A stretch of 64,000 nt of DNA from CAWUKT01 sp041565275 (GCA_041565275.1 JBFGVE010000001.1:31709-95708); one strand, 5' to 3'; shown: positions 8,800-18,413, counted from the stretch's first letter. Notes: generated from the letters alone by a model not told the origin. Translations and numbers: made by a program.

Positions 8800-8843
8800 T
8801 GAACAGTACCTGATGTACTTGAGAAGAATTGAAAACAGTCTAA

Positions 8844-9521
8844 TCATATGGAGATATCAGGAATGTATACGACGGATTCAATCCATTTTTGCGAGGAGAT
8901 AAAATCAACAGTAGTATCACGAATTTCAGAATCAACTTCCAATACCAGTTTCGCAGTTTGTTCTTTTCCCTGCCGGTCGACGGTCATAGTTGCTATGTTG
9001 CATGCTTCATGAGAAAGGACAGTTGCCACGAAAGAAATAGAGCCCGGGATATCCTGTGCCGTAATAATCAGCGTATGTCGCTGGGCAGTGAAGTTACACC
9101 TGAAACCATCGATCTCTATAATTGAGACCAAACCACCACCTCGAGAAATTCCGATGATCTCACAAGAAGACCCACCTGAGAAAGCAGCAATCCTGATTGT
9201 ATTAGGGTGAAGAGCAGAGGCATTGGTAATAGCCTTGAATTTGTACGTCAAACCTGCCTCCAAAGCAACATCAAATGCTGTTTTTATTCTCTCGTCATCA
9301 GTTTCCATGTTGAGTAGGCCCGCAATTACGGCCCTATCGCTACCATGCCCCTCGAAAGTCCTTGAAAATGAGTTGTAGAATGTGACCACAACTGAATCAA
9401 CGGGTTCTCCAAGTAACTTTCTTGCGACCCGGCCAATGCGGACAACTCCGGCGGTATGAGAACTGGATGGACCTATCATGACAGGACCTATCATGTCAAA
9501 TATACTGGAACGTTGTGACAT
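8844..9521 (-). CDS. sdaAB: L-serine ammonia-lyase, iron-sulfur type, beta subunit
   Basis: One chain of the [4Fe-4S] enzyme that deaminates L-serine to pyruvate and ammonia. The N-terminal SIFDMIGPVMIGPSSSHTAG is the conserved beta-domain motif. The C-terminal third is an ACT domain (HTLIITAQDIPGSISFVATV), which senses serine or assists assembly. The 225-residue length fits a split enzyme. The alpha chain with the iron-sulfur cysteines is not in this window, so the partner must lie elsewhere. The upstream gene tsaC is divergent, with 118 bases between the starts. Confidence 0.9.
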   Translation of the reverse strand: MSQRSSIFDMIGPVMIGPSSSHTAGVVRIGRVARKLLGEPVDSVVVTFYNSFSRTFEGHGSDRAVIAGLLNMETDDERIKTAFDVALEAGLTYKFKAITNASALHPNTIRIAAFSGGSSCEIIGISRGGGLVSIIEIDGFRCNFTAQRHTLIITAQDIPGSISFVATVLSHEACNIATMTVDRQGKEQTAKLVLEVDSEIRDTTVDFISSQKWIESVVYIPDISI

Positions 9522-9639
9522 ACAAACTAAATTACAATAGTTCGGTCATATCTCTAGATAGTCTGTGTAAATTGTCCAAAGTACAGGTTTAAAAACAGAT
9601 TTTTTTATTTTTAGCTTATGTCTCAGCATTCAAGTTGGT

Positions 9640-10674
9640 ATGGAAACGAGAGTTCAAAAAGTTGATCCGTCCAATCCAAACCCTGATATCATGGAGGACG
9701 CAGGGAGTACAATTTGTTCGGGTGGCCTAGTTGCCTTTCCTACGGAAACGGTATATGGGCTGGGAGCAAATGCCTTGGATCCTGATGCTATTGGGAGGAT
9801 ATTCTATGTAAAAGGTAGGCCTCAGGACAATCCTTTGATTCTTCATCTTTCAGATTTATCGGAGGTTTACCCGTATGTTTCGGAAATTTCTGATCTAGCG
9901 ATCACGCTTATGAAAAGGTTTTGGCCAGGCCCCATGACCCTCGTCCTGCCACGTTCCGAACTGATTCCTTCCATACTTACTGCTGGCCTGAACACTGTCG
10001 CCATCAGAGTACCAGACCATCGCATCGCCCGTGAGTTGATTCGGTATGCAGGGGTACCGATTGCAGCACCATCCGCCAACATATCTGGTAAGCCGAGCCC
10101 GACTCAAGCATCCCATGTTATACGCGATCTTTCGGGTAAGATTGATCTAGTTATTGATGGAGGAGATACCAACATAGGATTGGAGTCTACGGTGTTGGAT
10201 CTAACAGTAGATCCTCCTACTTTACTCCGTCCGGGAGGTATAACCCTAGAGCAACTTCGGGATGTACTGGGTGAGGTCGTGGAGCATCAGGTAGTGCAGG
10301 AAGAATTATCTGAAGTGGTAGAAGCTTTGGCGCCTGGGATGAAGTACAAACATTATTCACCAAAAGCGGATTTGATATTACTCAAAGGTGATCAGAAGGC
10401 CGTACTTGGGAAAATGATAGGGCTGGCAGCGGAACTAAAAAATGAAGGGAAACGTGTGGGGGTGATCACTATTGACAGGAAGCCTGTCCCTGGAATAGAG
10501 GTCCAGAAAGTTGCAGGTAAATCCATATCTGAGATGGCCCATAATCTGTTTCGTATACTAAGGGAGTTTGACGAATTACCCATAGATGTAATCCTTGTAG
10601 AAGGAGTTTCAAGTACAGGTCTGGGGTTGGCTGTAATGAACCGTCTTATGAAAGCATGCCTAAAGATATTTTAA
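9640..10674 (+). CDS. tsaC: Threonylcarbamoyl-AMP synthase with Sua5 domain
   Basis: Makes threonylcarbamoyl-adenylate from threonine, bicarbonate and ATP, the first step of t6A37 tRNA modification. The YrdC core spans residues about 15-210 with PTETVYGLGANA, KGRPQDNPLILHL and APSANISGKPSPTQ, all intact. A linker (PGMKYKHYSPKADL) and C-terminal Sua5 Rossmann domain follow, so this is the long form rather than the short TsaC. 344 residues agrees. The ATG at 9640 gives a short extension before the core. About 180 bases without a recognisable gene follow. Confidence 0.93.
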   Translation: METRVQKVDPSNPNPDIMEDAGSTICSGGLVAFPTETVYGLGANALDPDAIGRIFYVKGRPQDNPLILHLSDLSEVYPYVSEISDLAITLMKRFWPGPMTLVLPRSELIPSILTAGLNTVAIRVPDHRIARELIRYAGVPIAAPSANISGKPSPTQASHVIRDLSGKIDLVIDGGDTNIGLESTVLDLTVDPPTLLRPGGITLEQLRDVLGEVVEHQVVQEELSEVVEALAPGMKYKHYSPKADLILLKGDQKAVLGKMIGLAAELKNEGKRVGVITIDRKPVPGIEVQKVAGKSISEMAHNLFRILREFDELPIDVILVEGVSSTGLGLAVMNRLMKACLKIF

Positions 10675-10858
10675 AATTTTGCCGTTTGTTACCATCTATC
10701 TTGGAAAACCCCTAATAATCTAATAATTAATATGTAAAATCCATCCTAAACCATTCGGGTCTGTCTGAACCAAAAATGAGGCACCTCGGTCGAATTGGAT
10801 TTTCATTTGTGAAAAGGCCCGTGATGTATTAAATAGCCAAGCTAAAACAGAAAATAGT

Positions 10859-11527
10859 ATGGAAGCAACACCCGAATCTTTATTGAAAGAAGCTGCGTTT
10901 GTATTTCAACGTAGCGGTCGCAATTTGTCATCAGCCCTGGTTTACGCTGAAGTGGCTAGACACATTGAAAATGATCCAGCCATTTATACTGGCATGGGGG
11001 CTGCATTGGCAAAATCATTCGAAGGTGAAGATGAACTCCTTTTTTACACTTGGGCAACAAAAGCCTTGAAAAGGGGCTTGCTGCTGGGACAAGGGACCAT
11101 GTTTGAAAGCCCTTGCGTAAACTGGTTGGAGATAATCAAAAAAGAAATCGATGTTGTTCAACCAGACCCTATGGAAACATCAGACTTGAATGGTTTAGTA
11201 GATTTCCTTGATGACAAAGGGATTAACTTGGTATCTGACTTGGACCGACTAGCTGAAGAAGACCTGACTGCAACAGTCATGGCTTTGATTGGAATGCCAA
11301 GAGATAGATTTATGAAAGTAGCCCTGGCAGCAATATCCGGCCATTTTGGAGAAAAAATTCAGCGCATGGGATTGCTTAACATCCATAGATTTAGAGATAC
11401 ACCCACTATTCGGGAAACTTTGGCAAAGGTCGCACTAGAGTTTGATTCTTACGCACTTCAACCCGAGTTGGGAAATTCCATGAAAGCCATAGACCCTAAA
11501 TGGGCGGCACAATTTAAGATGGATTGA
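10859..11527 (+). CDS. Unrecognised helical cytoplasmic protein
   Basis: A 222-residue protein from ATG 10859 that I do not recognise. There is no signal peptide or membrane segment. The composition (Ala, Leu, Glu, Lys) and spacing in SSALVYAEVARHIENDPAIY and YTWATKALKRGLLLGQG suggest an all-helical, TPR-like fold. The second half has ETSDLNGLVDFLDDKGINL and an MPRDRFMKVALAAISGHFG block. The codon use looks like a real gene. It precedes the processing-peptidase gene by about 105 bases on the same strand, which may or may not reflect a functional link. Confidence 0.6.
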   Translation: MEATPESLLKEAAFVFQRSGRNLSSALVYAEVARHIENDPAIYTGMGAALAKSFEGEDELLFYTWATKALKRGLLLGQGTMFESPCVNWLEIIKKEIDVVQPDPMETSDLNGLVDFLDDKGINLVSDLDRLAEEDLTATVMALIGMPRDRFMKVALAAISGHFGEKIQRMGLLNIHRFRDTPTIRETLAKVALEFDSYALQPELGNSMKAIDPKWAAQFKMD

Positions 11528-11632
11528 TCTTGAATTTAATACAGTCTTTGGAAGAGCTTGTTTTTCTATATTCTAGGAAGACAATCTTTTCTTCTTAAAT
11601 GCGTATTAGGAGATAAAATAGAGCAAAATCAA

Positions 11633-13315
11633 ATGAGCCAGTATAAAAGAAGGAAGCGGTGGCTGCTACTCTTCGTACCGATCTTTATGATCGCCTCCTT
11701 AGGATTTATTCCTCATGAGAATGTTGGGGAAAACTACTTTGAGATATCTAAAAACCTGGACATTTTTGGGAAACTTTACAGGGAAATACACACCTATTAC
11801 GTAGAGGATATTGACCCCACCGAGTTTATGCGGACCGGTATTGATGCGATGTTGAATTCGCTTGATCCTTATACTAACTATATTTCTGCTAGTGAGATTG
11901 AGGATTATCGATTTATGAGCACAGGCCAGTATGGAGGAATCGGTGCTATAGTTGGGAAGAGGGATGGGAAGATAATGATTACAGAGCCGTACAAAGATCG
12001 ACCCGCTGATAAGGCAGGATTGCGTGCTGGAGATGTCATCATTCAGATCGACAATGAAAAAATCACCTTTGATAATTACAACTCGCTTGACGTTCGGGAC
12101 TTACTAAGAGGACAGCCGAAGACCAAGGTCAGTTTGGTTATTGAGCGGCAGGGTGTCGACAAATCGATGGTGGTGGATGTCATTCGAGAAGATATTAAGA
12201 TTGACAATGTCTCCTATTATGGGATGATCGATAAGAATATAGGTTATATCTCACTTACTGGCTTTACAAGTGGTGCTTCTGGAGAGGTCAAAGCTGCTTA
12301 CCAAGAGCTAAAAAAGAATAATCCTGATCTAAAGGGGGTTGTACTTGATTTGCGGGGTAATCCAGGAGGGTTGTTATATGAAGCCATCGATATTTCCAAT
12401 ATTTTTATCGGGCAAGGTGAAAAGATCGTTGAAACCCGGGGCAAGATTGAAGGATCACTAAAGACCTACAATGCACGTCAAAAGCCGGTTGATACAAGTA
12501 TCCCACTGGCGGTGTTAATAAATAGGCGTTCAGCATCTGCTTCGGAGATCGTATCCGGGGTCATGCAAGATCTTGACCGGGGAGTAATTATAGGGCAACG
12601 GAGCTTTGGAAAAGGGCTGGTACAAACAACTAGACCGTTAAGCTATAACTCTCAATTGAAGGTTACGACAGCTAAATATTATACGCCTAGCGGACGCTGC
12701 ATCCAGGCAATTGATTATGCCAGCCGAAATTTAGATGGATCAGTTGGAAAAGTACCGGATAGCCTCAAGAGGGAATTCAAAACGGCTAACGGCAGGCTGG
12801 TTTATGACGGAGGGGGTATTGACCCAGATATTCAAGTTCCTCTTCCCAATTACCATACCGTGACCCAGGAACTGGTTCGTCAAAACTTTATATTTGACTA
12901 CGCTAACCAGTTCCGTAACACCAGAAAATCGATTGGAAGCCCGAGAGATTTTCAGATCACGGACGAGATTTATGATAGTTTTCTTGAATTCTGTGAGGAA
13001 AAGGAATTTAGTTTTGAAACCAAAACAGAAAAAGAGTTTGAGAAGCTCAAAGAGTTGATGAAAGACGAAGCATACCTTGAAGATTTAAGCCTTGAGCTTG
13101 AAGCGATCGAAAAAAAGCTAGAGGAGGAAAAGACCTCAGATTTAGATGATTTTCGCAGAGAGATTTCAAATCTTCTTAAAACAGAGATCGTAAACAGGTT
13201 TTTCTTCAAAGAGGGAGAAATTGAGGCTTCGTTTGACATTGATTCTGATCTGGTAACAGCAGTTGAAGTTCTTCGAGATCAGGAACGATATCAAAATATT
13301 CTAGCCGGAGAGTGA
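11633..13315 (+). CDS. S41 family C-terminal processing peptidase
   Basis: A periplasmic or membrane-anchored serine peptidase that recognises C-termini through its PDZ domain. An N-terminal basic-plus-hydrophobic segment (KRRKRWLLLFVPIFMIASLGF) acts as signal anchor. The PDZ domain lies at about residues 85-170 (YGGIGAIVGKRDGKIMI, ADKAGLRAGDVIIQID). The catalytic Ser-Lys pair is in RSASASEIVSGVMQD and RSFGKGLVQTTRP; by alignment with Tsp these are S302 and K327. A long charged C-terminal tail follows. An ATG at 11633 is preferred over a TTG at 11558 because it sits just before the anchor. 560 residues is normal for Bacteroidota homologues. Confidence 0.93.
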   Translation: MSQYKRRKRWLLLFVPIFMIASLGFIPHENVGENYFEISKNLDIFGKLYREIHTYYVEDIDPTEFMRTGIDAMLNSLDPYTNYISASEIEDYRFMSTGQYGGIGAIVGKRDGKIMITEPYKDRPADKAGLRAGDVIIQIDNEKITFDNYNSLDVRDLLRGQPKTKVSLVIERQGVDKSMVVDVIREDIKIDNVSYYGMIDKNIGYISLTGFTSGASGEVKAAYQELKKNNPDLKGVVLDLRGNPGGLLYEAIDISNIFIGQGEKIVETRGKIEGSLKTYNARQKPVDTSIPLAVLINRRSASASEIVSGVMQDLDRGVIIGQRSFGKGLVQTTRPLSYNSQLKVTTAKYYTPSGRCIQAIDYASRNLDGSVGKVPDSLKREFKTANGRLVYDGGGIDPDIQVPLPNYHTVTQELVRQNFIFDYANQFRNTRKSIGSPRDFQITDEIYDSFLEFCEEKEFSFETKTEKEFEKLKELMKDEAYLEDLSLELEAIEKKLEEEKTSDLDDFRREISNLLKTEIVNRFFFKEGEIEASFDIDSDLVTAVEVLRDQERYQNILAGE

Positions 13316-13527
13316 TCATGTGATTAACCACTATTGGATGAAGCTCAGGGCAGATAATCCTCTATGACGATTAAAAGGGTGAGTTTCAGAACCGTCTCCC
13401 AAAAGCGATTTCTGGAAACCTCTTTTCCCGGGTGATTCTACCGCTAGACAAAATTAATATTGTTATGATCCTATCTTTTGACTTTGCTTATATAGAGCCT
13501 ATCCAATAAGCTTGTATTTTTGCCCTA

Positions 13528-14160
13528 ATGCTCAGCAACTCACAAATCATTGAAGCCTTGATCTTCGCTTCGGATTCGCCACTACGGCCTGACCAGATTC
13601 TTGATCTATGGAAAGCTGAAGCATTCAACGAGCTGGAAATGACCCATTTTGAGTTAAAAAATATATTAAAAAAGTTAACTGAGAAATACAGTTCTGAAGC
13701 GTATGTTTTTGAGCTACAGCGTATCAATGGCGGCTATCAATTTTATACCAAGCGGATTTTTTATCCTTATGTTCGGCAGGCAGTTCTGGACAAAAACAAC
13801 CGGAAGTTATCCAGAGCAAGCCTGGAAACGCTTTCCATCATTGCCTACCGTCAACCAGTGACTAAAACTGAGCTAGAATTTATAAGGGGGGTAAACTGTG
13901 ATTATGTGGTTAAAAAGCTACTGGATGGTCAGTTGATTGAAATTCTCGGCCGATCCGATGCGCCTGGGCGACCATTGATTTATGGGACCAGTGCTTATTT
14001 TATGGAGTATTTTGGTCTGAACGATGTGAAGGATCTCCCCAAGCTAGAGGAAGTAAGTATTGATGAAGAAACCTTTCAGGAGCAATTAAAAGTATACTTA
14101 AAAGAGACTGATGGTGGAACAGGGGATGATTCTGGTAACATTCCTCAGGCAGATAAATAG
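13528..14160 (+). CDS. scpB: Segregation and condensation protein B
   Basis: Winged-helix subunit that dimerises on the ScpA kleisin in the SMC condensin complex. The N-terminal SQIIEALIFASDSPLRPDQI and the core signature LSRASLETLSIIAYRQPVTK, then the EFIRGVNCDYVVKKLL and GRPLIYGTSAYFMEYFGL blocks, are all present in family order. 210 residues is typical. A pseudouridine synthase gene begins three bases after its stop, and the scpB-rluB pairing is common in bacteria. The ATG at 13528 is preceded by little Shine-Dalgarno sequence, as is normal in Bacteroidota. Confidence 0.95.
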   Translation: MLSNSQIIEALIFASDSPLRPDQILDLWKAEAFNELEMTHFELKNILKKLTEKYSSEAYVFELQRINGGYQFYTKRIFYPYVRQAVLDKNNRKLSRASLETLSIIAYRQPVTKTELEFIRGVNCDYVVKKLLDGQLIEILGRSDAPGRPLIYGTSAYFMEYFGLNDVKDLPKLEEVSIDEETFQEQLKVYLKETDGGTGDDSGNIPQADK

Positions 14161-14163
14161 ATT

Positions 14164-15045
14164 ATGACTAAAAGACCGAAAAAGGGCCAACTGGGCATGG
14201 CTAGCAAAGGGAACTTCGACAAATTCAAAGGTGCGAAAAGCAGCCCTAAAGCAGAGAAAAAGAATGACCGGAGGAAAGAAAAACAGATATTGAAAAAGGA
14301 ATTGAAGCTTAAGAAGCAACCCCAACTGATTGATGCTGAACCTATGCGTTTGAATAGGTTCATTGCAATGTCGGGAGTCTGTTCCCGTAGGCAGGCGGAT
14401 GAGCTAATTGCCGCTGGAAGGATCAAGGTTAATGGCAAGATCGTGACCGAGTTGGGTTATAAAACAGATCTCTCCAAAGATACTGTGCTATATGATCAAA
14501 GAGTATTGAGGATCAGGAAGTTTGTATATCTTCTCATGAACAAGCCAAAAAATCATATCAGTACGGTGAAGGATGACCTGGGCAGGAGAACTGTGATGAA
14601 TATTGTAGATAAATATACCAAAGTCCGGGTGGTTCCGGTAGGGAGACTAGACCGTAATACGACTGGTTTACTACTGTTCACCAACGATGGAGAACTGGCT
14701 GCTAAGTTGACGCATCCTTCCAATAATATTTCTAAAATATATCATATCCGTTTGGACAAAGAAGTTTCCGAAATGCATTTGGATGCCTTGAGGAGAGGGG
14801 TCCAGTTAGAGGACGGGAAGATGTCTGTGGACACGATCGACTATCTGAATGGAATGACGACTCAGGTGGTAGTCGAGATCCACAGCGGACGCAACCGGGT
14901 TGTTAGACGTTTATTTGAGTACTATGGCTACTCGGTGGAGGCTCTTGACAGGGTTAAGTTGGGTCCCCTAAGCAAGAAAAACCTACCACGGGGTACCTGC
15001 AGAATGCTATCCGACAAAGAAGTTGGTTGGTTAAAAATGCTATGA
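14164..15045 (+). CDS. 23S rRNA pseudouridine synthase, RsuA/RluB type
   Basis: Isomerises a specific uridine in rRNA to pseudouridine. A very basic N-terminal extension (residues 1-55, Lys-rich) precedes an S4 RNA-binding domain (MRLNRFIAMSGVCSRRQADE). The catalytic domain carries VPVGRLDRNTTGLLLFTNDG with the catalytic Asp, and HSGRNRVVRRLFEYYGY near the end. This is the RluB/RluE/RsuA subfamily; which target it has is not clear from the sequence. Translation is probably coupled to scpB, with three bases between. The lysine-rich extension is usual in Bacteroidota homologues. Confidence 0.93.
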   Translation: MTKRPKKGQLGMASKGNFDKFKGAKSSPKAEKKNDRRKEKQILKKELKLKKQPQLIDAEPMRLNRFIAMSGVCSRRQADELIAAGRIKVNGKIVTELGYKTDLSKDTVLYDQRVLRIRKFVYLLMNKPKNHISTVKDDLGRRTVMNIVDKYTKVRVVPVGRLDRNTTGLLLFTNDGELAAKLTHPSNNISKIYHIRLDKEVSEMHLDALRRGVQLEDGKMSVDTIDYLNGMTTQVVVEIHSGRNRVVRRLFEYYGYSVEALDRVKLGPLSKKNLPRGTCRMLSDKEVGWLKML

Positions 15046-15225
15046 TCTCGAATAGGATGCTCTGTGTCTAATCTAAAAGCTGCTTTAATTTCACTTGAAT
15101 TTTTGTCTTTATTGATATTCATTTTAAATTGGGCTTCCATTTTGGAGGGCGTAAGTCGTCGAAATTGGGACCTCTTGGTAGCATAAGTTTTTGGTTTTTA
15201 ATTATTTAAATAGACTTAGCGAGAC

Positions 15226-16059
15226 ATGAGTACAGGAGTAAAAGGTGCTGGTGACGGCGTCCGAGTAAAGCAAAGTAACCCCATGAAGTCCATCTTTCCC
15301 TACTTAGTAGTGTTGTTGGCTTTGGTTATTTCATTCGCAGTTTTCTATCTGATCTTTGGGTCTGCGGATAATTTTGAAAAAGGAGATATTGAGGAGGGGC
15401 ACCCTATCAATATCTTTGGGACGATTTTTAAAGGTGGGGCAGTTATTCCAGTTGGTATGTCTCTCACCCTGATGGTATTGATTTTTACCGTTGAGCGTTT
15501 CATCACGATCTTCTTTATTGCAAAAGGACGTTCGTCAGCTGATGTATTCGTCGGTCGTATTCGCCATATGCTTGACGAAGAGGATATTTCCGGAGCAATC
15601 AAGGCTTGCGACGATCAAAAAGGATCCGTTGCCAATGTTGTCAAGGCAGGCTTGCTGAAATATCAGGAAGTACAATCCAGAACCGATGCTGACCATGACC
15701 ACAACCGTGAAGCCATCCAGAAAGAGCTTGAAGAAGCAACTACCCTTGAACTCCCAATGCTGGAGCGAAACTTGGCTTTCTTATCAACTATCGCATCCTT
15801 AGGTGTGTTGGTCGGTCTTTTTGGAACAGTCATCGGTATGATCAAGGCTTTCCAAGCATTGAATACTTCCGGTGCTCCTGACGCGGGCGCATTGGCAACT
15901 GGTATTTCAGAAGCACTTGTAAACACCGCTATCGGTATCTTTACTTCAAGTTTGTCCATCATTTTTTATAACTATTTTACTGCTCAGATTGACGCGTTAA
16001 CTTACCGCATCGATGAAGCTGGTTATAGCATTGTGCAGACTTATGAGGCCAAACACTAG
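15226..16059 (+). CDS. exbB: MotA/TolQ/ExbB proton channel protein
   Basis: Inner-membrane component that uses the proton gradient to energise TonB and outer-membrane transport. Hydrophobic segments appear at about residues 25-48 (YLVVLLALVISFAVFYLIFG), 65-98 and, after a cytoplasmic loop, in LSTIASLGVLVGLFGTVIGM and LVNTAIGIFTSSLSIIFYNY, the signature pair of this family. The N-terminus carries an extra helix compared with proteobacterial ExbB, as is usual in Bacteroidota. It heads an exbB-exbD-exbD-tonB cluster with gaps of 30-70 bases, probably one operon. Confidence 0.93.
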   Translation: MSTGVKGAGDGVRVKQSNPMKSIFPYLVVLLALVISFAVFYLIFGSADNFEKGDIEEGHPINIFGTIFKGGAVIPVGMSLTLMVLIFTVERFITIFFIAKGRSSADVFVGRIRHMLDEEDISGAIKACDDQKGSVANVVKAGLLKYQEVQSRTDADHDHNREAIQKELEEATTLELPMLERNLAFLSTIASLGVLVGLFGTVIGMIKAFQALNTSGAPDAGALATGISEALVNTAIGIFTSSLSIIFYNYFTAQIDALTYRIDEAGYSIVQTYEAKH

Positions 16060-16128
16060 TAAGGAGTTTTTTCTGTCCCGGGTAATCTCCCCTTGATTAA
16101 AATCGTTAGCTAGACAAAACCCGAATCC

Positions 16129-16773
16129 ATGCCAGCAGTTAAGCCCAAAAGACACAAGCCCGGTATCGATATGACAGCAATGGTTGACGTTGCCTTCCTC
16201 CTGCTGACCTTTTTCATTTTGACGACAAAGTTCAAGGCAGAGGAAACATTCCCTGTCGATACACCTGAAGCGGCTTCTGCGATCCCACTCCCTGAATCAG
16301 GAGTTGCGATCATCGGAGTGGACTCTATTGGTCGGGTGTCTTTTTCCATTGCCGACTTTGACGTCAAGGATGAGATGCTCTCAATCATAGAAGATCAGTA
16401 TGGTTATAGCTTTTCTGATGCAGGAAAAACATACTTTTCTTCTATTTCAGATTTTGGAGTTCCTTTTAGCCAGCTCAGTGCATGGTTGAATCAACCTACT
16501 CCTGAGGCAATGGGAGAGTTTGCAAAGAAAGCACAGGGAATACCTGTATCCAAAGACCCACGCCGTGAAAATGATCTAGTCAAATGGATCCGTACTGTGC
16601 GTCGTGCTGCTCGCCGCAAAAAGAAGAATCTTATGTTTGCCATCAAAGGAGATGAAAATGTGCCCTATCCTCTCATGGATGAAGTAATCTATACTTTGCA
16701 GAACGAGGGAATCAATCGTTTCAACATGGTGACCAAGATGAAATCCGACGCACGGTTAGCAAATGGTGAGTAG
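16129..16773 (+). CDS. exbD: ExbD/TolR family biopolymer transport protein, first copy
   Basis: Membrane-anchored partner of ExbB. A short cytoplasmic N-terminus (RHKPGIDMTAMVDVAFLLLT) runs into one transmembrane helix with the critical Asp before it (in DMTAMVDVAFLLL). The periplasmic part ends with NLMFAIKGDENVPYPLMDEV and a TLQNEGINRFNMVT block. It is longer than enterobacterial ExbD because of a loop around residues 70-140. The second ExbD follows after 34 bases, so the cluster has two different paralogues, usual in this phylum. Confidence 0.92.
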   Translation: MPAVKPKRHKPGIDMTAMVDVAFLLLTFFILTTKFKAEETFPVDTPEAASAIPLPESGVAIIGVDSIGRVSFSIADFDVKDEMLSIIEDQYGYSFSDAGKTYFSSISDFGVPFSQLSAWLNQPTPEAMGEFAKKAQGIPVSKDPRRENDLVKWIRTVRRAARRKKKNLMFAIKGDENVPYPLMDEVIYTLQNEGINRFNMVTKMKSDARLANGE

Positions 16774-16807
16774 CGTTTTGTATATTATTTAAATTGAGTC
16801 CAGAGCA

Positions 16808-17380
16808 ATGGCTGATATAGATACTGGTGACGATGGCGGTGGCAAAAAGAAGGGTGGCCCCAAGCAAAAAAAGAAATCGACAAAAGTGGATATGACCGCA
16901 ATGGTAGATGTCGCTTTCCTTTTGCTGACCTTTTTCATCCTTACCACGACACTTGCCTCTCCTGCGGCGATGGAGATTGCTAAGCCACCACCTCAGGAAG
17001 TGGATGACCCGAGTAGTAAGCCAAAGAAAGTCGATGAGAAGAAGATAATGACCCTCATCCTTGGCGAAAAAGACCAAGTCCATTATTATCAGGGGATGCC
17101 GGAAGATGGCCCTCTTCGTACCACCGATTTCGGGGAAGAGGGCGTTCGGAAAGTTATTTCAGAACATTTAAATCGTTTTCCAAATCGATGTGCCAAGGGT
17201 ACCAAAAAGACTGCTGGCTGTTGGGATCCGATCTTTGTTGTGAAACCCAATAGTACCTGCGTATACAGGAATGTAGTTGATGTACTTGATGAACTCCGGA
17301 TTTCCGGAGCCACCAAGTACTCCTACACTGAAGTCACGGCGGTTGACTCTATTTACCTACTTGAGAATCGAAAAAAGTAG
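16808..17380 (+). CDS. exbD: ExbD/TolR family biopolymer transport protein, second copy
   Basis: Second ExbD of the cluster, 190 residues. The N-terminus is Gly/Lys-rich (GGGKKKGGPKQKKKSTK), then VDMTAMVDVAFLLLTFFIL forms the single membrane helix with the conserved Asp. The periplasmic portion contains three cysteines (RCAKGTKKTAGCWDPIF, STCVYRN), absent in the first copy, that could form disulfides. The C-terminal RNVVDVLDELRISGATKYS matches the last helix-strand of the family. The two paralogues share the membrane helix but differ strongly beyond it, so they may have distinct partners. Confidence 0.92.
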   Translation: MADIDTGDDGGGKKKGGPKQKKKSTKVDMTAMVDVAFLLLTFFILTTTLASPAAMEIAKPPPQEVDDPSSKPKKVDEKKIMTLILGEKDQVHYYQGMPEDGPLRTTDFGEEGVRKVISEHLNRFPNRCAKGTKKTAGCWDPIFVVKPNSTCVYRNVVDVLDELRISGATKYSYTEVTAVDSIYLLENRKK

Positions 17381-17447
17381 GATTGCAAGGACAATGAATT
17401 GAGTTTAGATTCGTTCAGAAGGTATTCGGACCTGATAAAAGAAAATC

Positions 17448-18293
17448 ATGAAGACAATACTCGCTGATTTGGACGAAATCGTCTTTGAGGGTAGGAATAA
17501 AAGTTATGGTTCTTACCAAATGAGGAAAGGCAGCAACCGTCTACTGATGCGTGCCATGCTGGTTGCTTTTTTAGTCTTTCTGGTCTCAACCAGCCTTCCC
17601 AAGATCGTTTCTTGGTTAAGTGGTGGTGATAATGCACTTTCCGAAGAATTGGCGATGATCCCGATTGAGATGGAATTGGAGGATTTACCTCCACCAGAAG
17701 AACGCGAAGAAGAAGTTGAGCCACCTCCACCTCCACCACCCGTAGAAGCTCCTCCGCCGGCCGCGATCGCTCAAATAGAGTTCGCTGTGATTGAACCAGC
17801 TCCTGAAGATGAAGCGGATACTACTGAGGTTCGGGAGATGGACGAACTCCTTGACGCAGATACCGCCATGATTGGTAACCGTGATGTAGAAGGGGTAGCC
17901 GATGATGGTACAGGTGATCCTAAATGGGATTCGTTTGGTGAGGGCGATGGTGAACCACAGGAAGTCGTTGTTGTTGACACAGATCCTAACCCAAATGATT
18001 TTATAATAGTTGAGGAAGAACCTCGTCCGGTCAATATGGATGACATCAAGAAATTGATTGGATATCCTGCCATGGCTAAAGAGGCTGAGATCGAAGGAAA
18101 GGTTATCGTGCGGGTGTTGGTGGATAAAACTGGGAAGTACAGAAAGCACGTTGTTCTCAAAGACCCGCATCCGATTCTGACCAAAGCAGTTGAGAAGAGT
18201 TTGGGTAACCTCCAATTTACTCCTGGTATTCAAGGAGGACAGCCAATCAAAGTTTGGGTAACCATCCCATTCGATTTCGCACTCTTGAAATAA
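17448..18293 (+). CDS. tonB: TonB energy transducer
   Basis: Links the ExbB/ExbD motor to outer-membrane receptors. There is a short cytoplasmic segment with the motif GRNKSYGSYQMRKG, one transmembrane helix (AMLVAFLVFLVSTSLP, residues about 38-55), a Pro/Glu-rich periplasmic spacer (including PPPPPPVEAPPP), and an acidic stretch. The C-terminal TonB domain runs from about 195, with YPAMAKEAEIEGKVIVRVLV and GKYRKHVVLKDPHPIL. The first segment, with Tyr-Gly-Ser-Tyr and a preceding acidic patch, is characteristic of Bacteroidota TonB. Fourth gene of the cluster. Confidence 0.93.
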   Translation: MKTILADLDEIVFEGRNKSYGSYQMRKGSNRLLMRAMLVAFLVFLVSTSLPKIVSWLSGGDNALSEELAMIPIEMELEDLPPPEEREEEVEPPPPPPPVEAPPPAAIAQIEFAVIEPAPEDEADTTEVREMDELLDADTAMIGNRDVEGVADDGTGDPKWDSFGEGDGEPQEVVVVDTDPNPNDFIIVEEEPRPVNMDDIKKLIGYPAMAKEAEIEGKVIVRVLVDKTGKYRKHVVLKDPHPILTKAVEKSLGNLQFTPGIQGGQPIKVWVTIPFDFALLK

Positions 18294-18413
18294 GAAAACT
18301 TACGTAGAACCAGCATAGGACAGTCTTCTTTGTGTCCAATTCCGGGCGGCTGACACACCTGATCTGCTATGTTTACGTGGGCATTAAGATAATAACTAGA
18401 TTAGGTAGTTCAA

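Noticed and set aside
13515..13522. TATTTTTG, resembling the Bacteroidota -7 promoter box upstream of scpB
   Set aside because: It lies only five bases before the ATG, and the nearest TTTG is 28 bases upstream, longer than the spacing expected for a -33/-7 pair.
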